Positions 26,465 to 36,121 of a stretch of DNA of 64,000 bases are shown here, piece by piece. How positions within the stretch are numbered: the stretch's first letter is position 1; each line of letters starts with the position of its first letter. The position numbers and the translations under genes are program-made. The stretch spans positions 62,001 to 126,000 of the forward strand of contig JAFXXQ010000001.1 of NCBI GenBank assembly GCA_017542145.1, in the 5' to 3' direction. This stretch comes from Bacteroidaceae bacterium (GTDB taxonomy: Bacteria; Bacteroidota; Bacteroidia; Bacteroidales; Bacteroidaceae). The notes beneath the pieces were generated by a model. It had not been told where the DNA came from and did no database searches. It worked only from the letters and a program-made list of their open reading frames with translations.

Positions 26465-27115
26465 ATGATGAACATCTACGAATCGTCACAACATACATCC
26501 AATCCTGTCATTTATGCCGACTCTATGAACGGGGTAGAGCGCTTCGTTAAACGCTTTGTTGACATTGTGGTATCAGGGATAGGGATGTTACTGCTTTCAC
26601 CTTTTTATTTGATTATTTGGTTGGTGATAGCCTTCAATGGAGGCCAGCCTGTCTATAAGCAAGAACGCATCGGGATGCATGGACGTCCGTTCAATATCCT
26701 GAAGTTCCGCACCATGTGCAAAGATGCGGAAAAAGACGGCATCCCCCGCACGGAGGAGGAACGAATGGCGCAAATGACGCGGATAGGTCATTTCCTGCGC
26801 GATTATCACCTGGACGAGTTCCCCCAGCTTTGGAATGTCTTCAGGGGCGATATGTCGCTTGTCGGATACCGCCCCGAACGTCAGGTGTTTATTGATAAAA
26901 TCATGGAGCATAACCCCAACTACGTGCAGCTCTACCAGATACGGCCCGGCTTGACATCGAAGGCCACGCTTTACAACGGCTATACCGACACGATGGAAAA
27001 AATGCTCACCCGCTTGGATATGGATCTGGAATACCTGACGACCCGCTCGCTCTGGGGCGATGTCAAGATTGTCTGGACGACCGTCCTATCCATAATCAAA
27101 GGAAAAAAGTTTTAA
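26465..27115 (+). CDS. Undecaprenyl-phosphate sugar phosphotransferase (priming enzyme)
   Basis: 216 residues of the bacterial sugar-transferase family (WcaJ/WbaP catalytic part). One hydrophobic helix (IVVSGIGMLLLSPFYLIIWL) is followed by YKQERIGMHGRPFNILKFRT, then DEFPQLWNVFRGDMSLVGYR, and RPGLTSKATLYNGY, which are the family's conserved blocks. It transfers a sugar-phosphate to the lipid carrier and starts each exopolysaccharide repeat unit. It lacks the longer N-terminal membrane domain of WcaJ, like many Bacteroidales members. Two ATG codons are adjacent (26465 and 26468). The export gene begins 7 nt after it. Confidence 0.92.
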   Translation: MMNIYESSQHTSNPVIYADSMNGVERFVKRFVDIVVSGIGMLLLSPFYLIIWLVIAFNGGQPVYKQERIGMHGRPFNILKFRTMCKDAEKDGIPRTEEERMAQMTRIGHFLRDYHLDEFPQLWNVFRGDMSLVGYRPERQVFIDKIMEHNPNYVQLYQIRPGLTSKATLYNGYTDTMEKMLTRLDMDLEYLTTRSLWGDVKIVWTTVLSIIKGKKF

Positions 27116-27121
27116 ATTCTC

Positions 27122-29626
27122 ATGAGAAGATACATTCTAATTCTGACATGTATGCTCGTGTGCGTTACGTACACGCGCGCGCAACAGAAAATGACCGATG
27201 AACAGGTCGTTGAGTTTGTCGTCGAGGCCCGCGAGAAGGGAACTCCGGACAAGGACATTGCCACCCAACTGCTACGTAAGGGTGTCACGATGGACCAGGT
27301 GAACCGCATTAAGCGCAAATATACGCAGCAGCAGAAAACGGGTCAGGGCGTGACGCTGACGGAGAACACCCGCAGCCGCACGGCTCCCACGAACGACAGG
27401 CGAATCTCTTTGCAGGACGAAGAGAAGAACCGTAATAAGATGACGCAGACCGAGCGTCAGGACGAGCTGCTGGGAGGCATGGACTTCCTCTTTCCAGACT
27501 CGATTGCTATGTTGGTTCAACAGGAACTGGACAAAAAACGTAAGCAGATTTTCGGACATAACATTTTTCAGAACAAGGATATAGCCTTCGAGTCGAGCTA
27601 CAACCTGCCTACGCCCGACAACTACCGTCTGGGTAGTGGCGACGAGGTAATCATCGACATCTGGGGCGCGTCACAGAGTACGGTCCAGCAGACCATATCG
27701 CCTGACGGCATCATTCAGGTGGAGAATGTAGGCCCCGTCTATCTGAGCGGGTTGACCGTCAAGCAGGCCAATGCCCGTCTGAAGGAGCAGCTGGGCAAAA
27801 TCTACTCCGGTATTGGTGATGCCGATCCGAATACGTTTATCCGTCTCTCGCTGGCGCAGAACCGTAGCATCAGCGTCCACGTGATGGGCGAGGTGGAGAA
27901 CCCCGGCACCTACGAGCTCTCGTCGTTCGCCACTATCTTTAACGCCCTCTACATGGCAGGTGGTGTTAACGACTACGGCACGCTGCGTGCTGTCAAAGTC
28001 TTCCGCTCGGGCAAGGAGGTGGCATCGTATGATATCTATGACTTCATCCTCAATGGCCGAACAGGCAAGGACATCCGTCTGGAAGACAACGATGCCGTTG
28101 TGGTGGGTGCCTATAATACGCTGGTAAGTATCGCCGGTCAGGTGAAACGTCCCATGTACTACGAGATGCTGCCTACCGAGACGGTGAAAAACCTTTTGGA
28201 CTATGCAGGCGGTTTCACGGGAAATGCCTATCGGCAGGATATCCGCCTTATCCGTGTGGGAAAGCGCGAGTACGAAATATATACCCTTGATGCCACGGAA
28301 CAGCAGCGATTCCTGATAGCCGACGGCGACTCGGTGACTGTCGATTCCATCCTGCCCACCTTTGCCAACCGTGTGGAGGTGCGTGGTGCAGTCTATCGGC
28401 CTGGACAGTTCCAGATGGACGGGCGTGTCAATACGGTCAAGAAACTGGTTTCTACGGCTGGAGGATTGCAGGACGACGCTTATCGCGGGCGTGCCGTGCT
28501 CAACCGACGTAATGCTGACGGCACAATGGAAAACCTCTCCATTGACCTTGATGGGGTGATGAAAGGCGAAGTGGAAGATGTGGTTTTGCGGAAAAACGAC
28601 ATCCTTGTCATCCCCAGCATCGAGGATATGCGCGAGACACAGGTTGTCACCATCTACGGCGAGGTGGCCTTCCCAGGCGCTTATCATTATCAGGACAACC
28701 TCTCTATTGAGGACTTTATCCTTATGGCAGGTGGCTTGACGGAAGCCGCTTCAACGGCAAAGGTTGATGTCTCGCGTCGCATCAAGGACTCCCGCGCTAC
28801 CAGCGTCAACGATACTATCTCCCACATGTTCAGCTTCTCTATCAGCGACGGGCTGGTGGTGGAAGGGCAGTCAGGCTTTACCCTCATGCCCTTCGATGAA
28901 GTCTATGTCCGCCGCAGCCCGGGTTACTTCGAGCAGGAGAACGTGCGGATTGATGGTGAGGTGCTTTTCAGCGGCACTTATGCCCTGACGAAGAAAAACC
29001 AGCGCTTGAGCGAACTGGTGCAGAGTGCCGGCGGACTGACGCCGCAGGCTTACGTGAAGGGCGCACGTCTGCAACGCCAGATGACCGACGAGGAGAAACT
29101 CCGACTGGAGACAAACATCGAGATTGCTGTGCAGATGGCTGAGAATAAAAAAGACTCCGTAGCCATTCGCCGTCAGATGATGAGCCAGACGGACTATCCT
29201 GTGGGTATCGAGCTGGAGAAAGCGCTGCAGAATCCAGGCTCGGATGCCGACCTTGTGCTTCGTGCAGGCGACATCCTCACCATTCCCCAGTTCTCCAACA
29301 CCGTCAAGGTGAGCGGCGAGGTGATGTACGCCAATACCATCGGCTACAAGAAGGGAAAGACCCTGCGCTACTACGTCAACCAGGCGGGTGGCTATTCCAA
29401 TAAGTCCAACCGCTCGAAAGCTTATATCGTCTATATGAACGGCACGACAACAAAAGCGAACAGCTGGGGCAGCCGTCTGGTGCAACCCGGCTGCGAGATT
29501 GTCGTTCCCGAGAAGCCTGAACGCGAGGGCATGAAGACGGCAGAAATCCTCAGTCTCGGCTCTACTGCCGCTTCGCTGGCAACCGTGGTGCTCGCGCTTG
29601 TCAACCTGTTAAATACAAAGCAGTAG
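27122..29626 (+). CDS. Wza-like polysaccharide export protein with multiple SLBB domains
   Basis: 834 residues with a signal peptide (MRRYILILTCMLVCVTYTRA). A helical front (VVEFVVEAREKGTPDKDIAT) is followed by the polysaccharide-export domain (YRLGSGDEVIIDIWGASQST) and a row of SLBB domains, each with the pattern GEVxxPGxYxxxxxxTxxxLxxxAGG, at roughly residues 255, 340, 420, 510, 620 and 730. A C-terminal hydrophobic helix (AASLATVVLALVNLL) would anchor it. It forms the outer-membrane and periplasmic channel for the capsule or exopolysaccharide. Longer than Escherichia Wza (about 380), as is usual in Bacteroidales. Confidence 0.93.
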   Translation: MRRYILILTCMLVCVTYTRAQQKMTDEQVVEFVVEAREKGTPDKDIATQLLRKGVTMDQVNRIKRKYTQQQKTGQGVTLTENTRSRTAPTNDRRISLQDEEKNRNKMTQTERQDELLGGMDFLFPDSIAMLVQQELDKKRKQIFGHNIFQNKDIAFESSYNLPTPDNYRLGSGDEVIIDIWGASQSTVQQTISPDGIIQVENVGPVYLSGLTVKQANARLKEQLGKIYSGIGDADPNTFIRLSLAQNRSISVHVMGEVENPGTYELSSFATIFNALYMAGGVNDYGTLRAVKVFRSGKEVASYDIYDFILNGRTGKDIRLEDNDAVVVGAYNTLVSIAGQVKRPMYYEMLPTETVKNLLDYAGGFTGNAYRQDIRLIRVGKREYEIYTLDATEQQRFLIADGDSVTVDSILPTFANRVEVRGAVYRPGQFQMDGRVNTVKKLVSTAGGLQDDAYRGRAVLNRRNADGTMENLSIDLDGVMKGEVEDVVLRKNDILVIPSIEDMRETQVVTIYGEVAFPGAYHYQDNLSIEDFILMAGGLTEAASTAKVDVSRRIKDSRATSVNDTISHMFSFSISDGLVVEGQSGFTLMPFDEVYVRRSPGYFEQENVRIDGEVLFSGTYALTKKNQRLSELVQSAGGLTPQAYVKGARLQRQMTDEEKLRLETNIEIAVQMAENKKDSVAIRRQMMSQTDYPVGIELEKALQNPGSDADLVLRAGDILTIPQFSNTVKVSGEVMYANTIGYKKGKTLRYYVNQAGGYSNKSNRSKAYIVYMNGTTTKANSWGSRLVQPGCEIVVPEKPEREGMKTAEILSLGSTAASLATVVLALVNLLNTKQ

Positions 29627-29632
29627 GAGGTC

Positions 29633-30709
29633 ATGGAAAAGAAAGGTACTTCATTGGATTTTATCGGTATCATCATGCTTCTGCTGAGCAAGTGGAAGCT
29701 GTTGCTGAAAGCCTGTTTCATTGGCGGCATTCTCAGCATCATCATTGCTTTCAGTATCCCGAAAGAATATACCTCAACTGCTGTGCTTGCCCCCGAAATG
29801 TCAAACGGAGGCGGCATCACCAGCAGTTTTGGCTCGTTGGCTGCTATGGCGGGCATCGACCTGGGCGGCCTGAGTGGCATTGAGGATGCGGTTTATCCCG
29901 AACTCTATCCGCAGATTATCTCCTCCACGCCTTTCCTGACGGAACTGATGGAACTGCCTGTCAAGACCAAGGATGGCAAATTGGAAACAGACCTCTACCA
30001 CTATCTGCGCTACAAGCAACGCTATCCGTGGTGGACCGTAGCCTTGCGCGCTCCTGGCAAGCTGATAAAGAAGCTGACGTCGCACAATGCGGCTGATACC
30101 ATCATGCCCCGTCGCGATGCAGATCCCATGCTCCTTTCACGCAGCCAGCAGCTGGTGTTGAAGTCGCTCAACAAGAAAATCAATACGGCCGTCGATAAGG
30201 GCAACAACGTCATTACCGTCGATGTCACCATGCAGGACCCCTTGATTGCTGCCGTTGTGGCGCAGAATGTGTCGGACAACTTGCAGCAGTACGTGGCTGA
30301 CTATCGTTCCGCCAAGGCACGCAAGGATTTGAAATATACCGAAACCCTTTTCGATGAGGCTCGCGAAAAGTACTACGCAGCCCAGCAGGCATATGCCGAC
30401 TATGCCGACAAGCACCAGAACATGGTGCTCTTGCAGTATCAGATTGAGCAAGAGCGTCTGCAGAACGAGCAGGAGCTGGCCTTCAACGTCTATAATCAGT
30501 TAGCCGGCCAGCTGGAACTGTCGCGTGCCAAGGTTGCTGAGAGCACCCCCGTCTGCGTGGTGATGCAGCCCCCTTATACCCCCTTCAAGGCCTCCTCGCC
30601 CAAGAAAATGCTGATGGGCCTCCTCTACGTCTTCCTGGCCTTCTTCGGTACGGCAGCGTGGATTGTCATCAAGGAGATAGTTCAGGGCCGCGCAGCCGCC
30701 CAATCCTAA
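29633..30709 (+). CDS. Wzz-type chain-length determinant / polysaccharide co-polymerase
   Basis: 358 residues: an N-terminal membrane helix (LLKACFIGGILSIIIAFSIP), a periplasmic coiled-coil region (ARKDLKYTETLFDEAREKYY, and the following 80 residues) and a C-terminal helix (MLMGLLYVFLAFFGTAAWIV) preceded by the proline-rich PPYTPFKASSPKK block. This is the Wzz layout; there is no cytoplasmic tyrosine kinase. It sets polymer length with the Wzy-like protein downstream. Six nucleotides separate it from the export gene. Confidence 0.9.
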   Translation: MEKKGTSLDFIGIIMLLLSKWKLLLKACFIGGILSIIIAFSIPKEYTSTAVLAPEMSNGGGITSSFGSLAAMAGIDLGGLSGIEDAVYPELYPQIISSTPFLTELMELPVKTKDGKLETDLYHYLRYKQRYPWWTVALRAPGKLIKKLTSHNAADTIMPRRDADPMLLSRSQQLVLKSLNKKINTAVDKGNNVITVDVTMQDPLIAAVVAQNVSDNLQQYVADYRSAKARKDLKYTETLFDEAREKYYAAQQAYADYADKHQNMVLLQYQIEQERLQNEQELAFNVYNQLAGQLELSRAKVAESTPVCVVMQPPYTPFKASSPKKMLMGLLYVFLAFFGTAAWIVIKEIVQGRAAAQS

Positions 30710-30736
30710 TCCTTCATTCATAATTTTTATTTTCCA

Positions 30737-31969
30737 TTGCTTTATCTCCTCGGCATATTGATAGAAGTAGCCGTTCTGTTCTATTTGGAACGAAAGGCCT
30801 GGGGGACGATACTCACCCCGCTCAATATCCTTATGCTGCCTTATGTCGCTGTGCTGCTCATCTCGGTGGGTATGGCGGGGCACGATGGCTTTGTGGAGTT
30901 CTACTATCCCAGCATTCTGCTTTGGAATGTCGGGCTGCTATTATTTGCGTTGCCCAGTTTTCTGCTTGCGGGTTATGCCGGCAAGCATCATTATGACATC
31001 CGCACTACGGCTATTGCCGACGACGAGATACCCCGTGTTTTCGTAGTCATCGGCATCGTGCTTGTCCTCATGATGATGTTCCACCTGTTGAGTACCGTGC
31101 GCAGTTCGAAGTTCCTGATTGGCTCCGACGAGTTTGCCGAGGAGTTCGTCGGCTTCGGCTTCTGGGGGCATCTGAAGCACTTCTGCAGCATTATGCTGAT
31201 GCTGTTCATTTATTACCTCAATCGTCAGCGGCTCTGGCTCTGGCTGCTCATCATCCCGCTATTGCTTGTCAGCTTCATCAACATGGTGAAGGGCGCCATC
31301 ATCATCCCCCCCGTGGTGGGTGTGATGCTGCGCATAGCCTCGGGCAAGATGAATGTCACCCCCCGCCTGCTGCTGATGGTAGGGTTGAGCGGCGTGGCCG
31401 TATTTTTCATCACCTTCGGCGCGGCTGTGGTGATTGTCAACGACATCGCCATGAACAGCGGCGTGGCTGAATGGATCATGCAACGCTTCGTCCATTACTT
31501 CTCCTCCGGCACCCTGGGGCTGAGCATGGACATGGAGCTAGGCGTGCCGGACCGCGGTCCCTTTACCGTCATCTGGACACCCTTCATCAACATAGTCAAT
31601 CAGCTGACGGGCAACGGCGAAGTGCTCTCGCCCGTCAACCCCACCTATCATTTCACGGGCATCAGCCTCACTAACGTCCGCACCTTCTTCGGCACTCTGT
31701 TCATCTACACCGACTATGCCCAGTTCGCCCTCTACACGCTGGGGCTGAGTGCGTTGTGCTACTCGATGAAGCTGTTGTGTGTGCGTTCCAAGGGGTTGTT
31801 CGTGAACACGATTTACTATTACTATTGTGCCCTGTTGGCGATGGGGTGGTTTGAGTTCTACTTCTTCCATCTCGACGTCATCGAGACACCGGTCATGATT
31901 CTGCTCCTCTATGCCCTCTATGGGCTTGTGGGCAGGACCTTCACCATTAAGTCGTTGAAACCCGTATGA
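30737..31969 (+). CDS. Wzy-like O-antigen/exopolysaccharide polymerase
   Basis: 410 residues with about ten to twelve hydrophobic helices from the first codons on (LYLLGILIEVAVLFYLERKA) and a long periplasmic loop near TPFINIVNQLTGNGEVLSPV. Wzy enzymes have little sequence identity, so the call rests on topology, size and position between Wzz and glycosyltransferase genes. No ATG fits: the frame opens just after the Wzz stop, and TTG at 30737 gives a complete first helix; the next in-frame ATG is about 30 codons further and would cut it. It overlaps the next gene by 4 nt (ATGA). Confidence 0.78.
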   Translation: MLYLLGILIEVAVLFYLERKAWGTILTPLNILMLPYVAVLLISVGMAGHDGFVEFYYPSILLWNVGLLLFALPSFLLAGYAGKHHYDIRTTAIADDEIPRVFVVIGIVLVLMMMFHLLSTVRSSKFLIGSDEFAEEFVGFGFWGHLKHFCSIMLMLFIYYLNRQRLWLWLLIIPLLLVSFINMVKGAIIIPPVVGVMLRIASGKMNVTPRLLLMVGLSGVAVFFITFGAAVVIVNDIAMNSGVAEWIMQRFVHYFSSGTLGLSMDMELGVPDRGPFTVIWTPFINIVNQLTGNGEVLSPVNPTYHFTGISLTNVRTFFGTLFIYTDYAQFALYTLGLSALCYSMKLLCVRSKGLFVNTIYYYYCALLAMGWFEFYFFHLDVIETPVMILLLYALYGLVGRTFTIKSLKPV

Positions 31970-32910
31970 CAGTCGTAATCCTTATAAACTGGAATGGTGT
32001 CGACGATACCCTCGCCTGCCTGCAATCCCTGTCAAGGGCCGGGGGCGACTTCCGCGTGGTTGTTGCCGACAACGGCAGTACGGATGATAGCGTGGAGCGC
32101 ATCGAGGCCTTTCTTGCTTCGGACGAATGGAAGGCCTCGTCGCAGCACAAGGCAGAGGTGCTTCCGTTAGGGACGAACTGGGGCTTTGCCGTAGGCAACA
32201 ACAAGGCGATAGCCTACGCCCGCCGATATGAGCCGGACAATTACATGCTGCTCAACAACGATACCGAGGTGGAGCCGGACTTCCTGCTGAAGCTTCAGGA
32301 CTACCGCCGTGCGCATCCCGATGTCAAGGTGGTAGGTCCGCTCATCTGCTACTGGGCGGAGAGGAACAGCATCTGGTCCTGCGGAGGGCGTTTGACCTTT
32401 GGTACCCGAAAGGGCTATTTCAGGGATTGTGAGGTCATGGCCGACCGCAGCCCGCTGCCTGTGACGTTCATCTCCGGCTGTGCGCTTTTGGCAGACGCCT
32501 CGCTGGTGGATGGCGAGGGGCGGTTGCTGACGGAGCGCTTCTTCTTCGGCGAGGAGGACTATGAGTTCGCTCACCGCATGCGCAGGGCAGGGGAGAGGAT
32601 GGCTATTGTGCGCCAGTCCGTCGTCTATCATAAGGTCTCCTCCTCAGCCAAACGTATGGCAGGCGGACGGCTCGGTCGCGACTACATGTACTATCTGGGC
32701 CGCCTCATTGTGGCCCGGCTCTACTACAGCCCGTTGCAGTTCTGGGTGATATGCGGCCTCAGCCTACCAGGCTGCTTCAGGTATTTCTGTGCCGACGGGC
32801 TCTCCGCACGCCAGTCCCTCCGCCTGGTGCGCCGTCTGATGCGCGATGCGCGCAGCAAGGAGGGCATTTCCTACGACGATTTCCTGCAATACAATCAGTT
32901 GAGCGAATGA
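31966..32910 (+). CDS. Glycosyltransferase family 2
   Basis: 314 residues. TVVILINWNGVDDTLACLQS, VVVADNGSTDDSVERI and NYMLLNNDTEVEPDFL are the GT-A motifs, with NNDTE as the DxD-like metal site. The arrangement resembles rhamnosyltransferase-type GT2 enzymes. It has a 4-nt overlap with the genes on both sides. It would add one sugar of the repeat unit on the cytoplasmic side; donor and acceptor are not readable. Confidence 0.9.
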   Translation: MTVVILINWNGVDDTLACLQSLSRAGGDFRVVVADNGSTDDSVERIEAFLASDEWKASSQHKAEVLPLGTNWGFAVGNNKAIAYARRYEPDNYMLLNNDTEVEPDFLLKLQDYRRAHPDVKVVGPLICYWAERNSIWSCGGRLTFGTRKGYFRDCEVMADRSPLPVTFISGCALLADASLVDGEGRLLTERFFFGEEDYEFAHRMRRAGERMAIVRQSVVYHKVSSSAKRMAGGRLGRDYMYYLGRLIVARLYYSPLQFWVICGLSLPGCFRYFCADGLSARQSLRLVRRLMRDARSKEGISYDDFLQYNQLSE

Positions 32911-34121
32911 GCAAGAACAAGCAACAGGTGTTGGTACTCTACGCAGCCACGTTCCTTGGGGCTGTGCTGAACTTCGTGGCATCGAAGGTCAATACTGATG
33001 TGCTTGATACTGTCGCCTACGGCAATGTGCGCTACGTGATGAACATCATTCAGCTGTTGTCGTGGGTGGTGCTGTTCGGCTGGTATATGTCCGGCAGCCG
33101 TCTGCTGGCGCTCTCCAACGACCCTCGTCGCAGCGCCCGCATCCGCGGCATGCTCATTGGCTGCCTGGGCATCTCGGCAGCCCTGTTGCTGGTGGGCACT
33201 ACGGTTGCCGCCCTGCTGCATGGCGGGCAGCCCGGGTTGCGCATGCTCTTCCTCTGTTCGCTGCCTGTCTGCTTCTATCCCCTGCTGACGAACTACATGA
33301 ACACCACGGCGCAGGGCGACAACCACATCTTCCGTCTTTCGCTGGCACGCGTGCTGCCCGTGCTGTGCTTCATCCCCGTGGCGCTGCTGCTCTATCGCCG
33401 TGTCGAGGTTGACAGCCGCCTGGTGCTCTGGCTCCAATGGGGCATCTGTTCGGCCGTGCTGGTGGGCATCATCATCTCCACACGCCCCTCGTTCCGTAAC
33501 CTGCAACCCCTCTACGCCGAACTACGCCAAGAGAACCGCGACTACGGCATACACCTCTATTTCGGCTCGCTGGCTATGGTGGCCACGAACTACTTGTCGG
33601 GTGTCACGCTGGGCATCTTCAATGACGATAATGCCAACGTGGGCTTCTTCACGCTTGCCCTGTCGTTGGCGCAGCCCATCTCCTACCTGCCCGGCATCGT
33701 GGGCACCACATTTTTCAAGCAGTTTGTCCGTCAGCCGCGTATCCCGCGCCGCGTGATGCTGGTGACGCTTGCCATCACGCTTTTGTCGTGCCTGGGCTTC
33801 ATCCTGCTGATTGGCCCCGTTGTCAGTCTCTACGACGAGTCCTACCGCATCGTAGGGCGCTATGCCGCCTGGCTGGCTGTGGGGTTCAGCGTGCATGGGG
33901 TGGGGGATATGATCAACCGCTACCTGGGCTCGCACGGGCAGGGGCGCAGCATCCGCAACAGCAGTTTTGCCTGCGGCGCGGTGAAGATTACCGGCTCCAT
34001 ACTGCTGGTCTGGTTGTGGAATGTAGAGGGCGCCATCCTCACGGCTATCCTCAGCTCGGTGGTCTATGCCCTCTCGCTCTACCTCAATTACCGCCGTTTC
34101 ATAACAAGTAAAAAAAGCTGA
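32907..34121 (+). CDS. Wzx-like oligosaccharide flippase
   Basis: 404 residues from ATG 32907, which overlaps the stop of the upstream gene (ATGA); the frame extends further up but only inside that gene. Some twelve hydrophobic helices (LVLYAATFLGAVLNFVASKV, SAALLLVGTTVAALLHG, VSLAIT-like segments later) and the general MOP-flippase layout support the call. It would turn lipid-linked repeat units to the outer face of the inner membrane. Confidence 0.85.
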   Translation: MSKNKQQVLVLYAATFLGAVLNFVASKVNTDVLDTVAYGNVRYVMNIIQLLSWVVLFGWYMSGSRLLALSNDPRRSARIRGMLIGCLGISAALLLVGTTVAALLHGGQPGLRMLFLCSLPVCFYPLLTNYMNTTAQGDNHIFRLSLARVLPVLCFIPVALLLYRRVEVDSRLVLWLQWGICSAVLVGIIISTRPSFRNLQPLYAELRQENRDYGIHLYFGSLAMVATNYLSGVTLGIFNDDNANVGFFTLALSLAQPISYLPGIVGTTFFKQFVRQPRIPRRVMLVTLAITLLSCLGFILLIGPVVSLYDESYRIVGRYAAWLAVGFSVHGVGDMINRYLGSHGQGRSIRNSSFACGAVKITGSILLVWLWNVEGAILTAILSSVVYALSLYLNYRRFITSKKS

Positions 34122-34140
34122 ATCGCTATAACGTAAATCT

Positions 34141-35181
34141 ATGAAGAGTCTGTTTTTCATCGGTGCCCTGGATTATCCGAATGTCCCCCAGGCGGGCGAC
34201 GCGGTCAAGAACCGTTACCTGCTTTCGTTCTTCAAGGAAAAGCTGGACGTGGTGGAGTATGTCGATACGCAGCGATGGAAACGCGACCCGCGCATCCTGC
34301 TCCGCGTGCTGTGGCGGCTGCTCTTCCACCGCTACGAGAACATCGTCATCTCCACCTCCAACGTCAGCGCCTACCGCCTCATCCGCCTCACCACCTCGCT
34401 CCGTCTGCCCAGCCGCATCTACTACTTCATGATTGGCGGCTACACGCCTGTGAAAATCCGGCAGGGCATCTACAAGGCCGCCCCGTTCCACAAGCTGGAG
34501 CGCATCATCGTCGAGGCCGACAAGGTGACAGAGCTCTATCACGAGGTGGGCATCGACAACACGCTGAGGCTCTACAACTTCAAGCCCGTCTATTATGTCC
34601 CTGACGTGGAGGCGCCCCACACGGGCGACAAGGTGCGCTTTGTGTTCCTCTCGCGCCTGACGGAGCTGAAGGGCATCTTCCATATCCTCGAGTCGGCGCG
34701 CCGGCTGAATGCCGAGGGCCTGCAGGGGCGGTTCGAGGTGGATTTCTTCGGACGCATGGATGCCGATGTGCAGGAGCGCTTTCTGCAGGAGTGCGATGCC
34801 CTGCCCAATGTGCAGTTCAAGGGCTTCCTGCAACTGAATGCCGCGCCGGGCTTCAGGCTGCTGTCGGAATACGACGCCATGCTCTTTCCCACCATGCACC
34901 CCACGGAGGGTTTCCCGGGCGTGATTGCCGATGCTGCCATCGCCGGCCTGCCCGTGATAGCGTCCAACTGGAACTATGCCGAGGAGATTATCGGCGACGG
35001 CCGTTGCGGCCTGCTCATCCCCGTGGGCGACGTCGAGGCGCTGACGGCCGCCATGCGCCGCGTCATAGCCGACCGCTCCATCCTACAGCCTATGCGCAGG
35101 AGGGCGCTGGAGCGCTCGCGCCTCTACGACGTGAAGGCCGTGCTGAACGACGAACTGATTGACAAACTGGGCATGCGATGA
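34141..35181 (+). CDS. Glycosyltransferase family 4 (GT-B fold)
   Basis: 346 residues. VRFVFLSRLTELKGIFHILE begins the C-terminal Rossmann domain, and FPTMHPTEGFPGVIADAAIA is the conserved E-x7-E-like donor site of GT4 enzymes. VIASNWNYAEEIIGDGRCGL completes the pattern. It starts 20 nt after the flippase and overlaps the next gene by 4 nt. One sugar of the repeat unit is presumably added by it. Confidence 0.9.
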   Translation: MKSLFFIGALDYPNVPQAGDAVKNRYLLSFFKEKLDVVEYVDTQRWKRDPRILLRVLWRLLFHRYENIVISTSNVSAYRLIRLTTSLRLPSRIYYFMIGGYTPVKIRQGIYKAAPFHKLERIIVEADKVTELYHEVGIDNTLRLYNFKPVYYVPDVEAPHTGDKVRFVFLSRLTELKGIFHILESARRLNAEGLQGRFEVDFFGRMDADVQERFLQECDALPNVQFKGFLQLNAAPGFRLLSEYDAMLFPTMHPTEGFPGVIADAAIAGLPVIASNWNYAEEIIGDGRCGLLIPVGDVEALTAAMRRVIADRSILQPMRRRALERSRLYDVKAVLNDELIDKLGMR

Positions 35182-36062
35182 AGAAACTGCTGAAACGTCT
35201 GGCCTCGCGTCTGGGGCGCCGTCATCCAGAACTGCTGGTGCGCCTCCGCTACCTGATCCGCTTCCGCAGGCGGATACATCTGAATCCTCCGCAGGATCTG
35301 AACGAGAAGATACAGTACCTCTCGCTGCGTACCGACACCACGGCTTGGACGCGCCTCTCGGACAAGTATGCCGTCCGCGACTACGTCAGCGAGTGCGGCC
35401 TTGCGCACATCCTCAACACCCTCTACGGCGTGTGGGACGCGGCTGATGCCATCGACTTCGGCGCCCTTCCCCAGCGCTTCATCCTCAAGGCCACGCATGG
35501 CTCGGGCGACGGCTATATCGTGACGGACAAGAGCGGGCTCGACGAGCAGCAGGTGCGCGATGTCTTCCGCCGTACGCTTGCCGAGACCTACGGCCTGGCC
35601 GAGGGCAACCTTCACTACTCGCGCATCCGGCCCCGCATCATCGCCGAGGCGTTGCTGGAGAACGACGAACGCTCGTCGCGCTACTCCACCTCGCTCATCG
35701 ACTATAAGTTCTGGTGCTTCAACGGCAAGGCCCGCTACATCCTCACCTGCACCAACCGCACGGGCAGCAACAAGTCGCAGCTGCTGACGTACGACACCGC
35801 GTGGCACCCCCACCCAGAGTACGGCCTCTACAACGACCACTATCTGCAGGGCGACCCCATTCCGCCCCCTCCCAATCTGGACGGAATGATCGAGGTTGCT
35901 GAGCGTTTGGCAAAGCCGTTCCCCGTCGTGCGCGTCGACCTTTACAACCTCGATGGGCGCATCCTCTTCGGCGAGATGACGTTCACCTCGCTGGGCGGCT
36001 TTATGAACTACTATACGCCCGCATTCCTCCAAAAAGCAGGCTCGCTCATCACATTACCTTAA
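35178..36062 (+). CDS. TupA-like ATP-grasp protein
   Basis: 294 residues of the TupA-like ATP-grasp group, named from teichuronopeptide synthesis. NEKIQYLSLRTDTTAWTRLS, DKYAVRDYV, FILKATHGSGDGYIVTDKS (the glycine-rich ATP loop), IDYKFWCFNGKARYI and VVRVDLYNLDGRILFGEMTF are the expected blocks. In polysaccharide clusters such proteins may attach an amino acid or another carboxylate group to a sugar; that is inference here. It ends just before a new promoter. Confidence 0.85.
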   Translation: MKKLLKRLASRLGRRHPELLVRLRYLIRFRRRIHLNPPQDLNEKIQYLSLRTDTTAWTRLSDKYAVRDYVSECGLAHILNTLYGVWDAADAIDFGALPQRFILKATHGSGDGYIVTDKSGLDEQQVRDVFRRTLAETYGLAEGNLHYSRIRPRIIAEALLENDERSSRYSTSLIDYKFWCFNGKARYILTCTNRTGSNKSQLLTYDTAWHPHPEYGLYNDHYLQGDPIPPPPNLDGMIEVAERLAKPFPVVRVDLYNLDGRILFGEMTFTSLGGFMNYYTPAFLQKAGSLITLP

Positions 36063-36067
36063 AAAAA

Positions 36068-36099
36068 TTTGTCTGTTCATGTAATTTGCAGTACTTTTG
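36068..36099 (+). promoter_or_regulatory. Internal promoter in the exopolysaccharide cluster
   Basis: TTTG at 36068-36071, a 20-nt gap, then TACTTTTG at 36092-36099. It starts six nt after the TupA-like gene and would give the GT2 gene at 36122 its own transcript. Confidence 0.78.
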
Positions 36100-36121
36100 C
36101 ACCCGATTTTAAAAAACGGAG

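Noticed and set aside
35124..36032. Minus-strand frame of 302 codons over the TupA-like gene
   Set aside because: Shadow of a gene with well-preserved ATP-grasp motifs.
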